Assembly (NCBI GenBank): GCA_016198755.1
Contig: JACQIB010000002.1
Location: 59,004-123,003, forward strand
Reading direction: 5' to 3'
Origin: Candidatus Aenigmatarchaeota archaeon
GTDB taxonomy: Archaea; Aenigmatarchaeota; Aenigmatarchaeia; Aenigmatarchaeales; JACQIB01
DNA: 64,000 nucleotides
Shown: piece by piece, positions 43,174 through 51,574 of the stretch
Position numbering within the stretch: the stretch's first letter is position 1
Layout of the letters: every line of letters starts with the position of its first letter
The notes under the pieces: generated by a model
Seen by the model: the letters and a program-made list of their open reading frames with translations, nothing else
What the model was told of the DNA's origin: nothing
Database searches by the model: none
Translations under genes and position numbers: made by a program

Positions 43174-45015
43174 ATGAGAAGGAAACTTAATAAACCAAAA
43201 GAGATAGAGCACTCTCTCTCAAAAGTAGTGCCTGACACTTCTGCGCTTATAGCAGGGAATGTCACAAGAATGGTACAGGAAGGAAAGCTTGACGGATCTG
43301 AAATTATAATCCCAAAGATTGTGATGGGCGAACTGCAGGCACAGGCTGCCAGAGGAAAGGAGTCTGGGTTCCTGGGACTAGAAGAAATAAAAAAGATAAG
43401 GGAGCTTTCAGAGAGCAAGAAAATAATCCTCAAGCTAATAGGCGAATTGCCAAGCTATGATGATATTATGCTTGCAAAATCCGGAAGGATTGATGCCCTT
43501 ATACAGGATATAGCAAGAAAAGAGAAAGGAGTTCTTATAACTTCTGACCTGCCGCAGGCTTTAGTGGCAGAAGCTGAAGGAATACCAGTAAAGTATTTTG
43601 AAAGCTACAAGAAGGTAAAAATAAGGATAGAAGATTTTCTAACCCCAGATACAATGAGTTTACACTTAAAAGAAGGTGTTGTACCTTTAGCAAAGAGAGG
43701 AAAGCCAGGGGCTTTCAAGCTAACAGAAATAAGAAAAGAGCTTCTTACAGGAGAAGAGATGGAAGCTATATCAAAGGAGATATTCGAGGCTGCAAGGCAC
43801 GAAGAGAATTCCTTTATAGAGTATGGGGAAGTTGGGGCCAGTGTTATACAATTAGGAAACTTAAGAGTTGCTATAGCAAGGCCTCCTTTCGCGGATGGGG
43901 TTGAGATAACTGTTGTACGTCCAATAATAAAGCTAAAACTAGAGGATTATACCCTATCAGATAAGCTAAAAAACAGACTTGAAGAGAGGGCTGAGGGTAT
44001 AATAATCGCTGGACCTCCAGGTTCAGGTAAAAGTACTTTAGCAGCTGGAATGGCAGAATTTTATGCTGGAAAAGGAAAAATAGTAAAAACCATGGAAAGT
44101 CCAAGGGATTTACAGGTTCCAGCAGGAATTACACAATATGCTCCGCTGGATGGAAGCTTTGCAAAGACAGCAGATATACTTCTGCTTGTCCGCCCAGACT
44201 ATACAGTCTTTGATGAAGTCAGAAAAACAAGGGATTTCGAAGTTTTTGCTGACATGAGAATGGCTGGTATAGGAATGATTGGAGTTGTACATGCTTCAGA
44301 TCCTGTGGATGCTGTACAGAGGTTCTTAGGCAGAGTTGACCTTGGAATTATACCGCATATACTGGACACGATTATTTTCGTGAAAGCAGGGGAAGTGAAG
44401 AAAGTTTATTCACTAGAATTGGTTGTAAGAACACCAACAGGAATGACTGAAGATGATTTAGCAAGGCCTTTGGTTGAAGTGAAAGACTTTGAAACAAACA
44501 AACTTGAGTATGAGATATATAGCTATGGAGACCAGAAAGTTGTTGTTCCAGTGCAGGCTTCTTCAGGAAAGCAAACGGGTGCAAAAAAACTGGCTGCAGA
44601 GAAAATAAGGGAAGAGCTGAGAAAGTTTGACAGAGATATTCAGGTAGAAGTTGTTTCAGATAACAAAGCAATAGTCAGGGTTAGAAATGATGTGATTCCA
44701 AGGATTATTGGGAAAGAAGGGAGCACAGTAAAAGAACTCGAAGAAAGATTAGGAATAGGCATAGATGTGGAGCCTGTTGCAAGAAGTCTAGGAAAAACAG
44801 TAAGTTTTGATATAGGAGAGACGGGAGCCTATTTTGTCCTGAACTTTGGGAAAAAGCTGCATGGAAAGAATGCCAATATCCATATAGAGGGGGAGTATTT
44901 GTTCACTGCTACTGTAGGGAGGGCAGGAGAAATAAAGGTTAACAAAAATTCAGATATAGGGAAAGCTTTGCTTCGTGCAGTTACATCTGACAGGAGAGTA
45001 GAGGCGTTTGTTTAA
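43174..45015 (+). CDS. PIN- and KH-domain ATPase (PINA)
   Basis: A 613-residue protein with an N-terminal PIN domain (PDTSALIAG, KIVMGELQ, DALIQDIA, ITSDLPQA), a central VirB11/PilT-type ATPase (GPPGSGKSTLAAGM, DYTVFDEVRKT, GVVHASDP) and a C-terminal KH domain (PRIIGKEGSTVKELEE). In Sulfolobus PINA works with Hjc/Hjm in Holliday junction migration. ATG follows GGTGATAAA. A TATA-like CTTTATAAAG lies near 43080, so the leader is about 65 nt. Confidence 0.95.
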   Translation: MRRKLNKPKEIEHSLSKVVPDTSALIAGNVTRMVQEGKLDGSEIIIPKIVMGELQAQAARGKESGFLGLEEIKKIRELSESKKIILKLIGELPSYDDIMLAKSGRIDALIQDIARKEKGVLITSDLPQALVAEAEGIPVKYFESYKKVKIRIEDFLTPDTMSLHLKEGVVPLAKRGKPGAFKLTEIRKELLTGEEMEAISKEIFEAARHEENSFIEYGEVGASVIQLGNLRVAIARPPFADGVEITVVRPIIKLKLEDYTLSDKLKNRLEERAEGIIIAGPPGSGKSTLAAGMAEFYAGKGKIVKTMESPRDLQVPAGITQYAPLDGSFAKTADILLLVRPDYTVFDEVRKTRDFEVFADMRMAGIGMIGVVHASDPVDAVQRFLGRVDLGIIPHILDTIIFVKAGEVKKVYSLELVVRTPTGMTEDDLARPLVEVKDFETNKLEYEIYSYGDQKVVVPVQASSGKQTGAKKLAAEKIREELRKFDRDIQVEVVSDNKAIVRVRNDVIPRIIGKEGSTVKELEERLGIGIDVEPVARSLGKTVSFDIGETGAYFVLNFGKKLHGKNANIHIEGEYLFTATVGRAGEIKVNKNSDIGKALLRAVTSDRRVEAFV

Positions 45016-45053
45016 GGACAAGCCTTTATAATACTGTGTAGGGAATTGTAAAT

Positions 45054-45219
45054 GGGCCCGTAGCATAGCTTCCTGCGGATCCTGAGTCTATCCGCCAGCT
45101 AGAATGGATAGTGCGTCAGTTTCCTAAACTGGTGACCAGGGTTCAAAGGAGGAGAAACTACGTATCTCCTTCCAACCTCTCCCTTGAGGGGTGGACTGAA
45201 AATCCCTGCGGGCTCACCA
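45054..45219 (+). tRNA. tRNA-Arg(CCT) with D-loop and T-loop introns
   Basis: Acceptor GGGCCCG pairs with CGGGCTC (one G.U), discriminator A, encoded CCA. Anticodon stem TCAGT/ACTGG with loop T-T-CCT-A-A, so the anticodon is CCT at 45123-45125. The D-loop is interrupted by about 35 nt (45070-45104) and the T-loop TTCAAA by 55 nt (45148-45202) just before its last base. Removing both gives a standard 73-nt tRNA. There is no anticodon-loop intron. The T-loop insert has the same place and length as that of tRNA-Ser at 15123. Confidence 0.92.
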
Positions 45220-45258
45220 CTTTTAATACTATTTATATTCCATAAAATAGATTTTATT

Positions 45259-45720
45259 ATGATAGTTTTCACAAAAGAGGAACAGAGAATAATTGAACAT
45301 GCAAAGAAAGCAGTAGTAGCTTATAACAAAAGAAGGAAAGCAAAAGGAGGAATAGATACTATCTATGCTTTTGTCATGTCTGATATTGGAAATATATATG
45401 ATGGAGCTTGTCTTGAAACGGGCATTGGCAGTGGCAGCGTATGTGCAGAAAGGCATGCAATAGCAAACATGGTTCTGGAAGAAACATACAAAGCCAAATT
45501 AAAAATTGTTGTTGTAGATCCAGTGCCCAAAATACAGAAAGTTAGTACAACTCCCTGCGGAACATGCAGGCATGTTATCTGGGAACGTGGAACTCAGAAT
45601 ACAGCTATTATTTGCATTCAGTATATAAGACAAAAAACAGGATGGATATTTCCTAAAATAGAAAAACATACTATAAAGGAACTTTATCCACATCCCTATA
45701 CACCAGTTAAATGGGATTAA
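45259..45720 (+). CDS. Cytidine deaminase-like zinc hydrolase
   Basis: A 153-residue protein with the CDA fold: VCAERHAIANMV (Cys ligand and catalytic Glu) and TTPCGTCRHVIWE (the PCxxC ligands). The C-terminal 35 residues are longer than in small cytidine deaminases. Probable role is pyrimidine salvage or another amidine deamination. ATG 45259 lies about 25 nt after ATTTATATTC; the longer frame runs back into tRNA-Arg and is rejected. Confidence 0.88.
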   Translation: MIVFTKEEQRIIEHAKKAVVAYNKRRKAKGGIDTIYAFVMSDIGNIYDGACLETGIGSGSVCAERHAIANMVLEETYKAKLKIVVVDPVPKIQKVSTTPCGTCRHVIWERGTQNTAIICIQYIRQKTGWIFPKIEKHTIKELYPHPYTPVKWD

Positions 45721-45756
45721 ACTTCATTTTTATTCTAAGAATTACAATAAGGAAGA

Positions 45757-46323
45757 ATGAAACCTGCGGTTATTGTAGTGGATATGCAGAAAGATATTGT
45801 GCTTGGAGGGCCTTACCACAGCAAAATGGCGCTGGGTATTGTGCCGAAAATAAAAGAATTGCTTGAGTTTGCAAGGGAAAGGAAAATACCGGTTGTTTTT
45901 CTTAGGTATGTTATAAAGGCAGACAGGAGCAATGCTGAAAGGTTCGAGCCGAAAACTGTTAGGGCTTGCTCAGAAGGGACTGAGGGAGCAGAGATTATAG
46001 AGGAGCTTAAACCTGAAAGGGGGGAGTTTGTGGTTGACAGGAACAGGCATAATGGGTTTCTTAATTCAAATCTTGGGAAAATTCTGGAAAAGCTAAAGGC
46101 CGATTGTCTGGTTTTTGCAGGTGTTAATACAAACATTTGTGTCAGAGCCACAGCAATGGAAGGGTATTATAGGGATTATGAGACTGTTATTGTAAAAGAC
46201 TGCACAGGGACTTCAAACAAAAAAACACATGAATTTACTTTAAAAGATATGGAAAACATTACTTATGGCATGAAGGTTTTTACGGAAAAGGAGTTTGAGA
46301 GGTGGTATAATGGAAAAATCTGA
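45757..46323 (+). CDS. Isochorismatase-like cysteine hydrolase
   Basis: A 188-residue hydrolase of the nicotinamidase/isochorismatase family: Asp in VVDMQKDIV, Lys-like position before it, cis-peptide and catalytic Cys in VFAGVNTNICVRATAMEGYY. It hydrolyses an amide or vinyl ether; nicotinamide is a common substrate. The bifunctional-nuclease-like gene starts 14 nt before its end. Confidence 0.9.
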   Translation: MKPAVIVVDMQKDIVLGGPYHSKMALGIVPKIKELLEFARERKIPVVFLRYVIKADRSNAERFEPKTVRACSEGTEGAEIIEELKPERGEFVVDRNRHNGFLNSNLGKILEKLKADCLVFAGVNTNICVRATAMEGYYRDYETVIVKDCTGTSNKKTHEFTLKDMENITYGMKVFTEKEFERWYNGKI

Positions 46324-46777
46324 GATTTTTCTTGTTGCAGCAGGTGTTCTAATAATGATTGGGATAGTTGTGGTTGCGCAGTATTACAATGTAGATGCTT
46401 ACATAAAGGCAGATAAAATAGAGGTTCAGGGGCAGACCGTTACAGTTGGGGCAAACTGCAAGGGAATAGTTGCAGATACTTCAGAGGAGAGGGCACAGTC
46501 TATAAAAGATGGGATAGACGGGAAAATAAGCGACAGGCCAAATTCACACGATATTTATGTTGAAACTCTAAAGAGCTTTAACATTACAATAGAAAACCTT
46601 TTGTTCGAGGATTTTGACGGAACAACCTATAAATCTTTCATAACCGTAAAAAACAATGAAAAAGTTCTAAAAATAGACAGCAGGCCTTCTGATGGGATAG
46701 CAATAGCATTAAGGGCAAAAGCACCTATTTTGGTGAAAAAACAACTGCTGGAAAAGTACGGGAAGGATATATGCTAG
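46310..46777 (+). CDS. DUF151/bifunctional nuclease-like membrane protein
   Basis: A 155-residue protein with an N-terminal membrane segment (IFLVAAGVLIMIGIVVVAQYY) and a BFN (DUF151) domain whose signature is FDGTTYKSFITVKNN followed by RPSDGIAIALRAKAPILV. The domain is linked to RNase/DNase activity in plants; function in archaea is not settled. ATG 46310 follows GAGAGGTGG within the upstream gene. Confidence 0.85.
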   Translation: MEKSEIFLVAAGVLIMIGIVVVAQYYNVDAYIKADKIEVQGQTVTVGANCKGIVADTSEERAQSIKDGIDGKISDRPNSHDIYVETLKSFNITIENLLFEDFDGTTYKSFITVKNNEKVLKIDSRPSDGIAIALRAKAPILVKKQLLEKYGKDIC

Positions 46778-46801
46778 CTATAATATGTGTAAGTGAGCAG
46801 A

Positions 46802-47152
46802 ATGGAAAACGTATATAAGAGGGTAAAGGAAAGGTTTGAGGCAGCCAAAAAAGACAAATCTTTCATGGGAGATATAGGAAGCCTTCTTAAGGGACTGGAA
46901 AGGGTTTTTCAGGTTAGAATAACAGATCAGGGGAGCTTTTATTTTGTTGTTAAAAACAAAAATATAGAGCTGGAAAAGGGAGAAGCCAAAAATCCAAACG
47001 CGACAATAGAACTTAGCTCAGAAACATTCGAGGCTCTGGAAAAGAATGAGGCAGATCCAATGGGAGCTTTTCTGGCAGGAAACATTGCTGTGCAGGGGGA
47101 TATAGGAGAGTTGTTAAGGTTTGTTCCTTTGATAGAAAAACTAAAAGGTTAG
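46802..47152 (+). CDS. SCP2 sterol-carrier-like protein
   Basis: A 116-residue small lipid-binding fold: VFQVRITDQGSFYFVVKNKN, ATIELSSETFEALEKNE, DPMGAFLAGNIAVQGDIGEL, as in stand-alone SCP2 domains. It could carry lipids or hydrophobic ligands. ATG 46802 follows GTGAGCAG. Its stop is 1 nt from the convergent lemA stop. Confidence 0.85.
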   Translation: MENVYKRVKERFEAAKKDKSFMGDIGSLLKGLERVFQVRITDQGSFYFVVKNKNIELEKGEAKNPNATIELSSETFEALEKNEADPMGAFLAGNIAVQGDIGELLRFVPLIEKLKG

Positions 47153-47153
47153 G

Positions 47154-47729
47154 TTAATCGAACTTTGCCCTTACTGTTTCGCGTGTTTCGCCCTCGGCTT
47201 TGAAGAATTCCATCTCTGGAGGGAAGCCAAGTACTCTAGCGAAAAGTGTATTCGGGAAGCTCTGGGCTGTTACATTGTAAATCAGAACAGCATCGTTGTA
47301 AAATTGCCTTGTGAATGAAACCCTGTTTTCAGTATCATTCAAATCCTCTCTCAAAGTCTGGAAAGATTCTATAGCCCTTAGCTGAGGATACTGTTCAGCA
47401 ACAGCAAATAAAGTTTTCAAAGCTCCTGATAGCATATTGTCTGCAGCAGCTTTCTGTCCCGGTGTTTGGGCGCGCATGAAAGCTGTTCTGGCTTCTATTA
47501 CTTCCTTCAAAGTTCCCTTTTCATGTTTCATGTAACCTTTTACAACTTCAATCAAGTTAGGTATAAGATCATACCTCCTTCTCAATTGTACATCTATCTG
47601 TGCCCATGCGTTGTTTACATTATTCTTGAGCCTGATAAGTTTGTTAAACAGGAATACTATATAGGCAACAATTATAAGGACAAGGACTATTGCCCCTATT
47701 TCCATGAGTGATAAAAAGGCTGTAACCAT
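47154..47729 (-). CDS. lemA: LemA family membrane protein
   Basis: A 191-residue protein with one N-terminal membrane segment (IGAIVLVLIIVAYIVFLFNK) and the helical LemA domain: NVNNAWAQIDVQLRRRYDLI, NLIEVVKGYMKHEKGTL, then ENRVSFTRQFYNDAVLIYN and FPNTLFARVLGFPP. Exact function unknown; widespread in bacteria and some archaea. Confidence 0.95.
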   Translation of the reverse strand: MVTAFLSLMEIGAIVLVLIIVAYIVFLFNKLIRLKNNVNNAWAQIDVQLRRRYDLIPNLIEVVKGYMKHEKGTLKEVIEARTAFMRAQTPGQKAAADNMLSGALKTLFAVAEQYPQLRAIESFQTLREDLNDTENRVSFTRQFYNDAVLIYNVTAQSFPNTLFARVLGFPPEMEFFKAEGETRETVRAKFD

Positions 47730-47819
47730 GTACTCACTATATAATAGCCGATTTAAAAGGTTAACCCCCTCTTTGGATAAGCTTTTATATCTATCTTAAC
47801 AGAGTTTTGATAGGTAAGT

Positions 47820-48656
47820 ATGAGGGCATTGTTAACAGTTTTGGCAGGGCTTTTTGTTGTATCTGGTGTAGCATTCGCTTCGGTATTTTCAGCATTTTTA
47901 TTAAATACACAGCAGACAGCTGAACAGGGATTAACAGCAACCTATACAATAATATTTGAAAACACAGGGTCTGATGTAATAGCACCAAACAACAACTTTA
48001 TTTCAGTAAGCGGAATACCAGTTGACTGGCTTGCATGGTCTAGCAAAATAAAAATCCTCCCTGGGGAGAGCACAGAAATAAAGGCAGTAATAAACGTGCC
48101 ATCAGATGCAAGGCCTGATGTTTATCATTTTAAATTCATTGTTTCAACTGATATGCAGGATCAGGAGCTTGGTGCAGAACTTACTGTTACACCGGCTTCT
48201 AAAACAACTCAATCCACTTCTGACAAGCTGAAGTCACTTGAGCAGGAGTATAATAGTATAACAGGGAGAGTTATACGTGCAGGAGAGTCTGGAGCTGACA
48301 CTGCTTTGGTTTCAAATATTCTTGGAAAGGCAGGAACTTTGATAGAAAAGGCTAAAGCAGCCTTTACAATAGATCATTGGCTGGAAGCATACCAGATAAC
48401 AGAACAGATAGAGCCTGTTCTGAATGTTGCAGAAAATGAACTGGAACAGAAAGTTCTGGAAGCTGACCAAAAAAGGAACCAGACAGCACTTTCAGTTGGA
48501 GTTGCTGTCTCACTTATAGTTGTTTTGGCTGGTTTGGTTTATTCAGTTCTTCCAAGAAGGCATGGTTATCATGGTGGCCAGTATAAAACAGGCGGAGAAA
48601 CCCCCCTTAGAAAGTTGCACAGGAAAATAAAAGAAAGAATAGGAAAGAAATATTAG
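47820..48656 (+). CDS. Exported NEW3-like protein with C-terminal anchor
   Basis: A 278-residue secreted protein: signal peptide (LLTVLAGLFVVSGVAFA), a beta-sandwich of the NEW3/COG1470 type (YTIIFENTGSDVIAPNNNF, ILPGESTEIKAVINVPSDAR, YHFKFIVST), a helical stretch of about 90 residues, then a membrane segment (VGVAVSLIVVLAGLVYSVL) and a basic tail. It is probably exposed outside. The stop is interlocked with the convergent HTH gene. Confidence 0.78.
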   Translation: MRALLTVLAGLFVVSGVAFASVFSAFLLNTQQTAEQGLTATYTIIFENTGSDVIAPNNNFISVSGIPVDWLAWSSKIKILPGESTEIKAVINVPSDARPDVYHFKFIVSTDMQDQELGAELTVTPASKTTQSTSDKLKSLEQEYNSITGRVIRAGESGADTALVSNILGKAGTLIEKAKAAFTIDHWLEAYQITEQIEPVLNVAENELEQKVLEADQKRNQTALSVGVAVSLIVVLAGLVYSVLPRRHGYHGGQYKTGGETPLRKLHRKIKERIGKKY

Positions 48657-49027
48657 GATTTCTCAAAAACAGTGCAGAGTTCAGTGCTGGCACCAATTTC
48701 CTTATATATCGTTTTCAGTGTATCCCTCTTTCTCATACCATCGCATATTCCACAAATTTCCGAAGAAAATCCAGTTCCAGCAGAGCCTGATGCCAGCTTT
48801 TTTGCAAGTTCTTCCAGTTTTTCCATTGATTTTTCATCCTTCTGTAGCAGCTTTACTTTATACCCTCTCAATTCCCTTAAGTACTGGGAAACAGCAGCCT
48901 GTGTGCACCCCATTTTTTCTGCAGCCTGTTTCTGTGTTAACCCATATTTATGAGTTAATTCCTTTGCAAGCAAAGCTTTCATTGCTGGAAGAACATCCTG
49001 CACTATAACCTCGCATAAAAATTTCAT
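48653..49027 (-). CDS. COG2522-type HTH regulator with C-terminal cysteines
   Basis: A 124-residue regulator. CEVIVQDVLPAMKALLAKEL leads into an HTH (YGLTQKQAAEKMGCTQAAVS), then a linker and ICGICDGMRK with a final Cys near the end (ELCTVFEKS). The Cys set could hold an Fe-S cluster or metal or react with oxidants. ATG 49027 follows TTGGTGGGG; a longer frame would cover the operator. A 17-bp palindrome, identical to that of the Rieske promoter, lies at 49043-49059, so autoregulation plus control of the Rieske gene is likely. Confidence 0.85.
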   Translation of the reverse strand: MKFLCEVIVQDVLPAMKALLAKELTHKYGLTQKQAAEKMGCTQAAVSQYLRELRGYKVKLLQKDEKSMEKLEELAKKLASGSAGTGFSSEICGICDGMRKRDTLKTIYKEIGASTELCTVFEKS

Positions 49028-49042
49028 TCTAAACCCCACCAA

Positions 49043-49059
49043 GTATAACACTGTTATAC
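49043..49059. promoter_or_regulatory. 17-bp palindromic operator, regulator promoter
   Basis: GTATAACACTGTTATAC, a perfect palindrome with 8-bp arms, between the TATA-like TTTATAAG (about 49066-49073) and the regulator start at 49027. It equals the element at 10623-10639. Binding here would block the start site. Confidence 0.75.
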
Positions 49060-49068
49060 TTTACACCC

Positions 49069-49545
49069 TTATAAACCTGAGCCCTGTTGTTCACGTCCCA
49101 ATATTTTATAGAATTCAGATTCTTTATCTAAAGTTAGTGCAGGATCGCACTGACTGAATCCATGTTTATTTACAAGAAAGCTCCTCATGGATTCTGAGGG
49201 ACCACGGGCATATATGGTTCTGGCACCTCTTTTAACAGAGTCTTTTCTCAACCTCTCTAAAATATTTGTACCAACACCTAAACGCATATGACTTGTACTG
49301 GTTTCATGATTATAGTGCGGATAGAAATAGGTAATTTGAGCTATTACATGATCCTGTTCCAAACCTTCTGCATCAATTAATCTGCCATAGATTCTATTCC
49401 TAGGATCTCTATAATGTCTTAAAGGATTAAACTCAACTCTAGCATTTCCAGCTCCCCAGTCACTGCCGGGAAAAAGTACACAGTACCAGATCCAATTATC
49501 CCCCCTCTCAGCACTTATGTCCATTCTAGGAACTTTTATTTCCAT
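49069..49545 (-). CDS. GNAT-like acetyltransferase, divergent
   Basis: A 158-residue protein. The segment MRLGVGTNILERLRKDSVKR followed by GARTIYARGP and SFLVNKHGF resembles the acetyl-CoA loop and last strands of the GNAT fold, although the Q/RxxGxG/A motif is only partly kept (RLGVGT). The N-terminal half (WIWYCVLFPGSDWG) is not recognised. Substrate unknown. It lies upstream of the HTH regulator with its own ATG and no clear leader. Confidence 0.6.
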   Translation of the reverse strand: MEIKVPRMDISAERGDNWIWYCVLFPGSDWGAGNARVEFNPLRHYRDPRNRIYGRLIDAEGLEQDHVIAQITYFYPHYNHETSTSHMRLGVGTNILERLRKDSVKRGARTIYARGPSESMRSFLVNKHGFSQCDPALTLDKESEFYKILGREQQGSGL

Positions 49546-49577
49546 TACAAAACCAAATCAGCAAAACCTTAAGAAGC

Positions 49578-50237
49578 CTATCCTCCCTTATCATCCGGAG
49601 GGAAGTTTGTATACAGAACCGGAGTTGGGTATGGTGGACCATAAGCAACAGTAATAGACTGCTTCGTGTGAAGAACAATTCCTCTCGGGTCTCCTGTAAA
49701 CTCTTTACTATCAACCCATACTTTTACGGTTTTGTTCTGTTCTATAATTTTGTTCATAAAGTGTGTTGAATTGAAACCCTTCTCCCAAATATCAAAAAAG
49801 CTCCCAAGCTTAAAGTCTCTTACAGTTGGGCTTTCAACATGTATTATTCCTGACTGGTCATGTGTATGAACCCAGTACATACAGTATCCTTTATTCCCAA
49901 CATCCGCAGGCAAAATTTGCGGCACTCCATCTATAAACAAGTCCAAATGCGGATGGAAATGTTGTGCAGTTCCTTCCATGGTCTGGCATTCTATCCCGTC
50001 TATAACAGCAGGTCCCTGATTTTTTGGAATCATGGAAAATACTGCCCAGGTCCCACCTATAAGCCCAACAAGAACAACAGCAAAAACAGCATACATCAAG
50101 TATTGCTTCCTTTGCATTTTTCCAATCTTATCCTCTTCAGTCTTTTTCTTCTGTTCTTCCCACTCTTTCCTTCTCTGTTCCCTTCTCTCATCCCTGCTGA
50201 GTTCATCCTTCTTTTCAGCGGGTTGTTCCCCTTCCAT
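49578..50237 (-). CDS. Membrane-anchored His-rich domain protein
   Basis: A 219-residue protein. A very charged N-terminus (about 50 residues rich in Lys, Glu and Arg) is followed by one membrane segment (YLMYAVFAVVLVGLIGGTWAVF) and an outer domain with HFHPHLDLFIDG, LPADVGNKG, WVHTHDQSGIIHVESP and LGSFFDIWEKGF. The His clusters suggest metal binding, possibly copper. The domain is known as a conserved exported type without a settled function. Start set by TTTTATATAG about 26 nt upstream. Confidence 0.75.
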   Translation of the reverse strand: MEGEQPAEKKDELSRDERREQRRKEWEEQKKKTEEDKIGKMQRKQYLMYAVFAVVLVGLIGGTWAVFSMIPKNQGPAVIDGIECQTMEGTAQHFHPHLDLFIDGVPQILPADVGNKGYCMYWVHTHDQSGIIHVESPTVRDFKLGSFFDIWEKGFNSTHFMNKIIEQNKTVKVWVDSKEFTGDPRGIVLHTKQSITVAYGPPYPTPVLYTNFPPDDKGG

Positions 50238-50329
50238 ACTAAAACAAAAGCCAACACAGCTATATAAAACTCTACCACCTGTTGCAGTGGTGTTTAAATC
50301 TTTTACTTTTCCTTTTGTTTTTGAGGAAA

Positions 50330-51106
50330 ATGGTTGTATTTGAGGCAAGGCTTAACGGTAGAAGAGTTGCAGAACTTACCAGTGGGCACGCTAATGTGAG
50401 AAGTAGGATGGGAGCATATGCTGAAAAGGAGATGGTTGTAACAGTGTTGCCAAGGGAAGAATGGGCTGCAGGGGAGCGGGATAAGTTTCCAGGCCCAATA
50501 TATCTCACGCTCTTCGAAACTCAAACAAGATATTCACCGGAGTTTTCCGGTGTACAGGCACAGGCCTCAAAGATGTGGAACAGAAGGTCTAAAACTCACA
50601 TTGGAGGACTGCCGCATTTAGTTTCTTATGGCCAACGAAGGCTATCGATACCATTAAAGTCAGGCCATTTCTATGATGTTTTTGGTATAGGTGAAGACAA
50701 TGAAGAGAGAGGTGTTGTTGCAGGTATTATGAGAGTTGGTTCTGTTAGGTCCGAGGATTATTGCCTGACATTAGAACAGGCAAAGTTCCTTGCCGGTGTG
50801 GATATTCTTCTTACTCCAAAAGAAATGCTGGGGATTGAAGCTGATGTAAATGTTGCAGCTTTCAACTATAATGACGGCCTAACTGCGCCAGGAATGGTTT
50901 TTGATTTCGGTTCTTTAGAGCCTGCAAATCCAGCATCTAACAACCTTCAAATTGGAGTTTGCCTGAACCTGGGGTCATTTTCTTCAGGTCAATCCGTAAG
51001 GGACCTCATGATACGCCAGCCAGATCTGCCAACAGGAATTATAAGGGAGCATGTGAATAGGCCATATAATCAACCAGCTAGAAAGCACATTCTTGTAGAA
51101 AGATAA
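50330..51106 (+). CDS. Orphan protein
   Basis: A 258-residue soluble protein of no recognised family. It is rich in beta-forming stretches (MVVFEARLNGRRVAELTSG, RLSIPLKSGHFYDVFGIG, APGMVFDFGSLEP) with one helix (LTLEQAKFLAGVDIL). ATG 50330 follows TGAGGAAA; a TATA-like TGTTTAAATC lies at 50290-50299. It is divergent from the His-rich membrane protein. Confidence 0.65.
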   Translation: MVVFEARLNGRRVAELTSGHANVRSRMGAYAEKEMVVTVLPREEWAAGERDKFPGPIYLTLFETQTRYSPEFSGVQAQASKMWNRRSKTHIGGLPHLVSYGQRRLSIPLKSGHFYDVFGIGEDNEERGVVAGIMRVGSVRSEDYCLTLEQAKFLAGVDILLTPKEMLGIEADVNVAAFNYNDGLTAPGMVFDFGSLEPANPASNNLQIGVCLNLGSFSSGQSVRDLMIRQPDLPTGIIREHVNRPYNQPARKHILVER

Positions 51107-51121
51107 TTTATTCGGTATATA

Positions 51122-51574
51122 TTAGGTAACAGTTAAAGTCCCTTTCATACCCAAAGCTTTGTGGCTGCCAACAGAACAGTAATACTCAAAAGTTCCAGCC
51201 TTATCTGCTGTAAATTCAATTGTTTCTGCAGCAGCTCCGCTGCTGATAACTTTTGTCTGCCCATATCCGGTTATCATTAAATTGTGTCCAACATCAGCTG
51301 AAACAAACCTTATTTTTACCCTATCCCCCTTCTTTACTGAAATTGTTGAAGGCTCAAACTTGAATGAGCTTCCAGTAACACTCTTTTCAATAACAGTAAC
51401 TTCCTTTGTTGTGCTTGTTGTTCCACCAGTTAAAGAAGTTGTTGTTGCTCCCGTAGTTGCAGTAAGGGTTGTAGTGGTCTCTTTCAGAGTTGTGGTTGTT
51501 GTGTCAGTGCTCTGTCCAGTGCAGCCAGCAACAGCAACCAAACCGATAATTGCAGCCAAAATCATTATTTTCAT
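51122..51574 (-). CDS. Cupredoxin (plastocyanin-like) lipoprotein
   Basis: A 150-residue lipoprotein: signal peptide with lipobox AVAGC, a Thr-rich spacer, then a type-1 copper domain. Ligands are His in VGHNLMITG, Cys and His in FEYYCSVGSH, and Met in ALGMKGTL. It should pass electrons outside the membrane. The start overlaps the stop of the small Cys protein by ATGA; a glutaredoxin is the first gene of the unit. Confidence 0.92.
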   Translation of the reverse strand: MKIMILAAIIGLVAVAGCTGQSTDTTTTTLKETTTTLTATTGATTTSLTGGTTSTTKEVTVIEKSVTGSSFKFEPSTISVKKGDRVKIRFVSADVGHNLMITGYGQTKVISSGAAAETIEFTADKAGTFEYYCSVGSHKALGMKGTLTVT

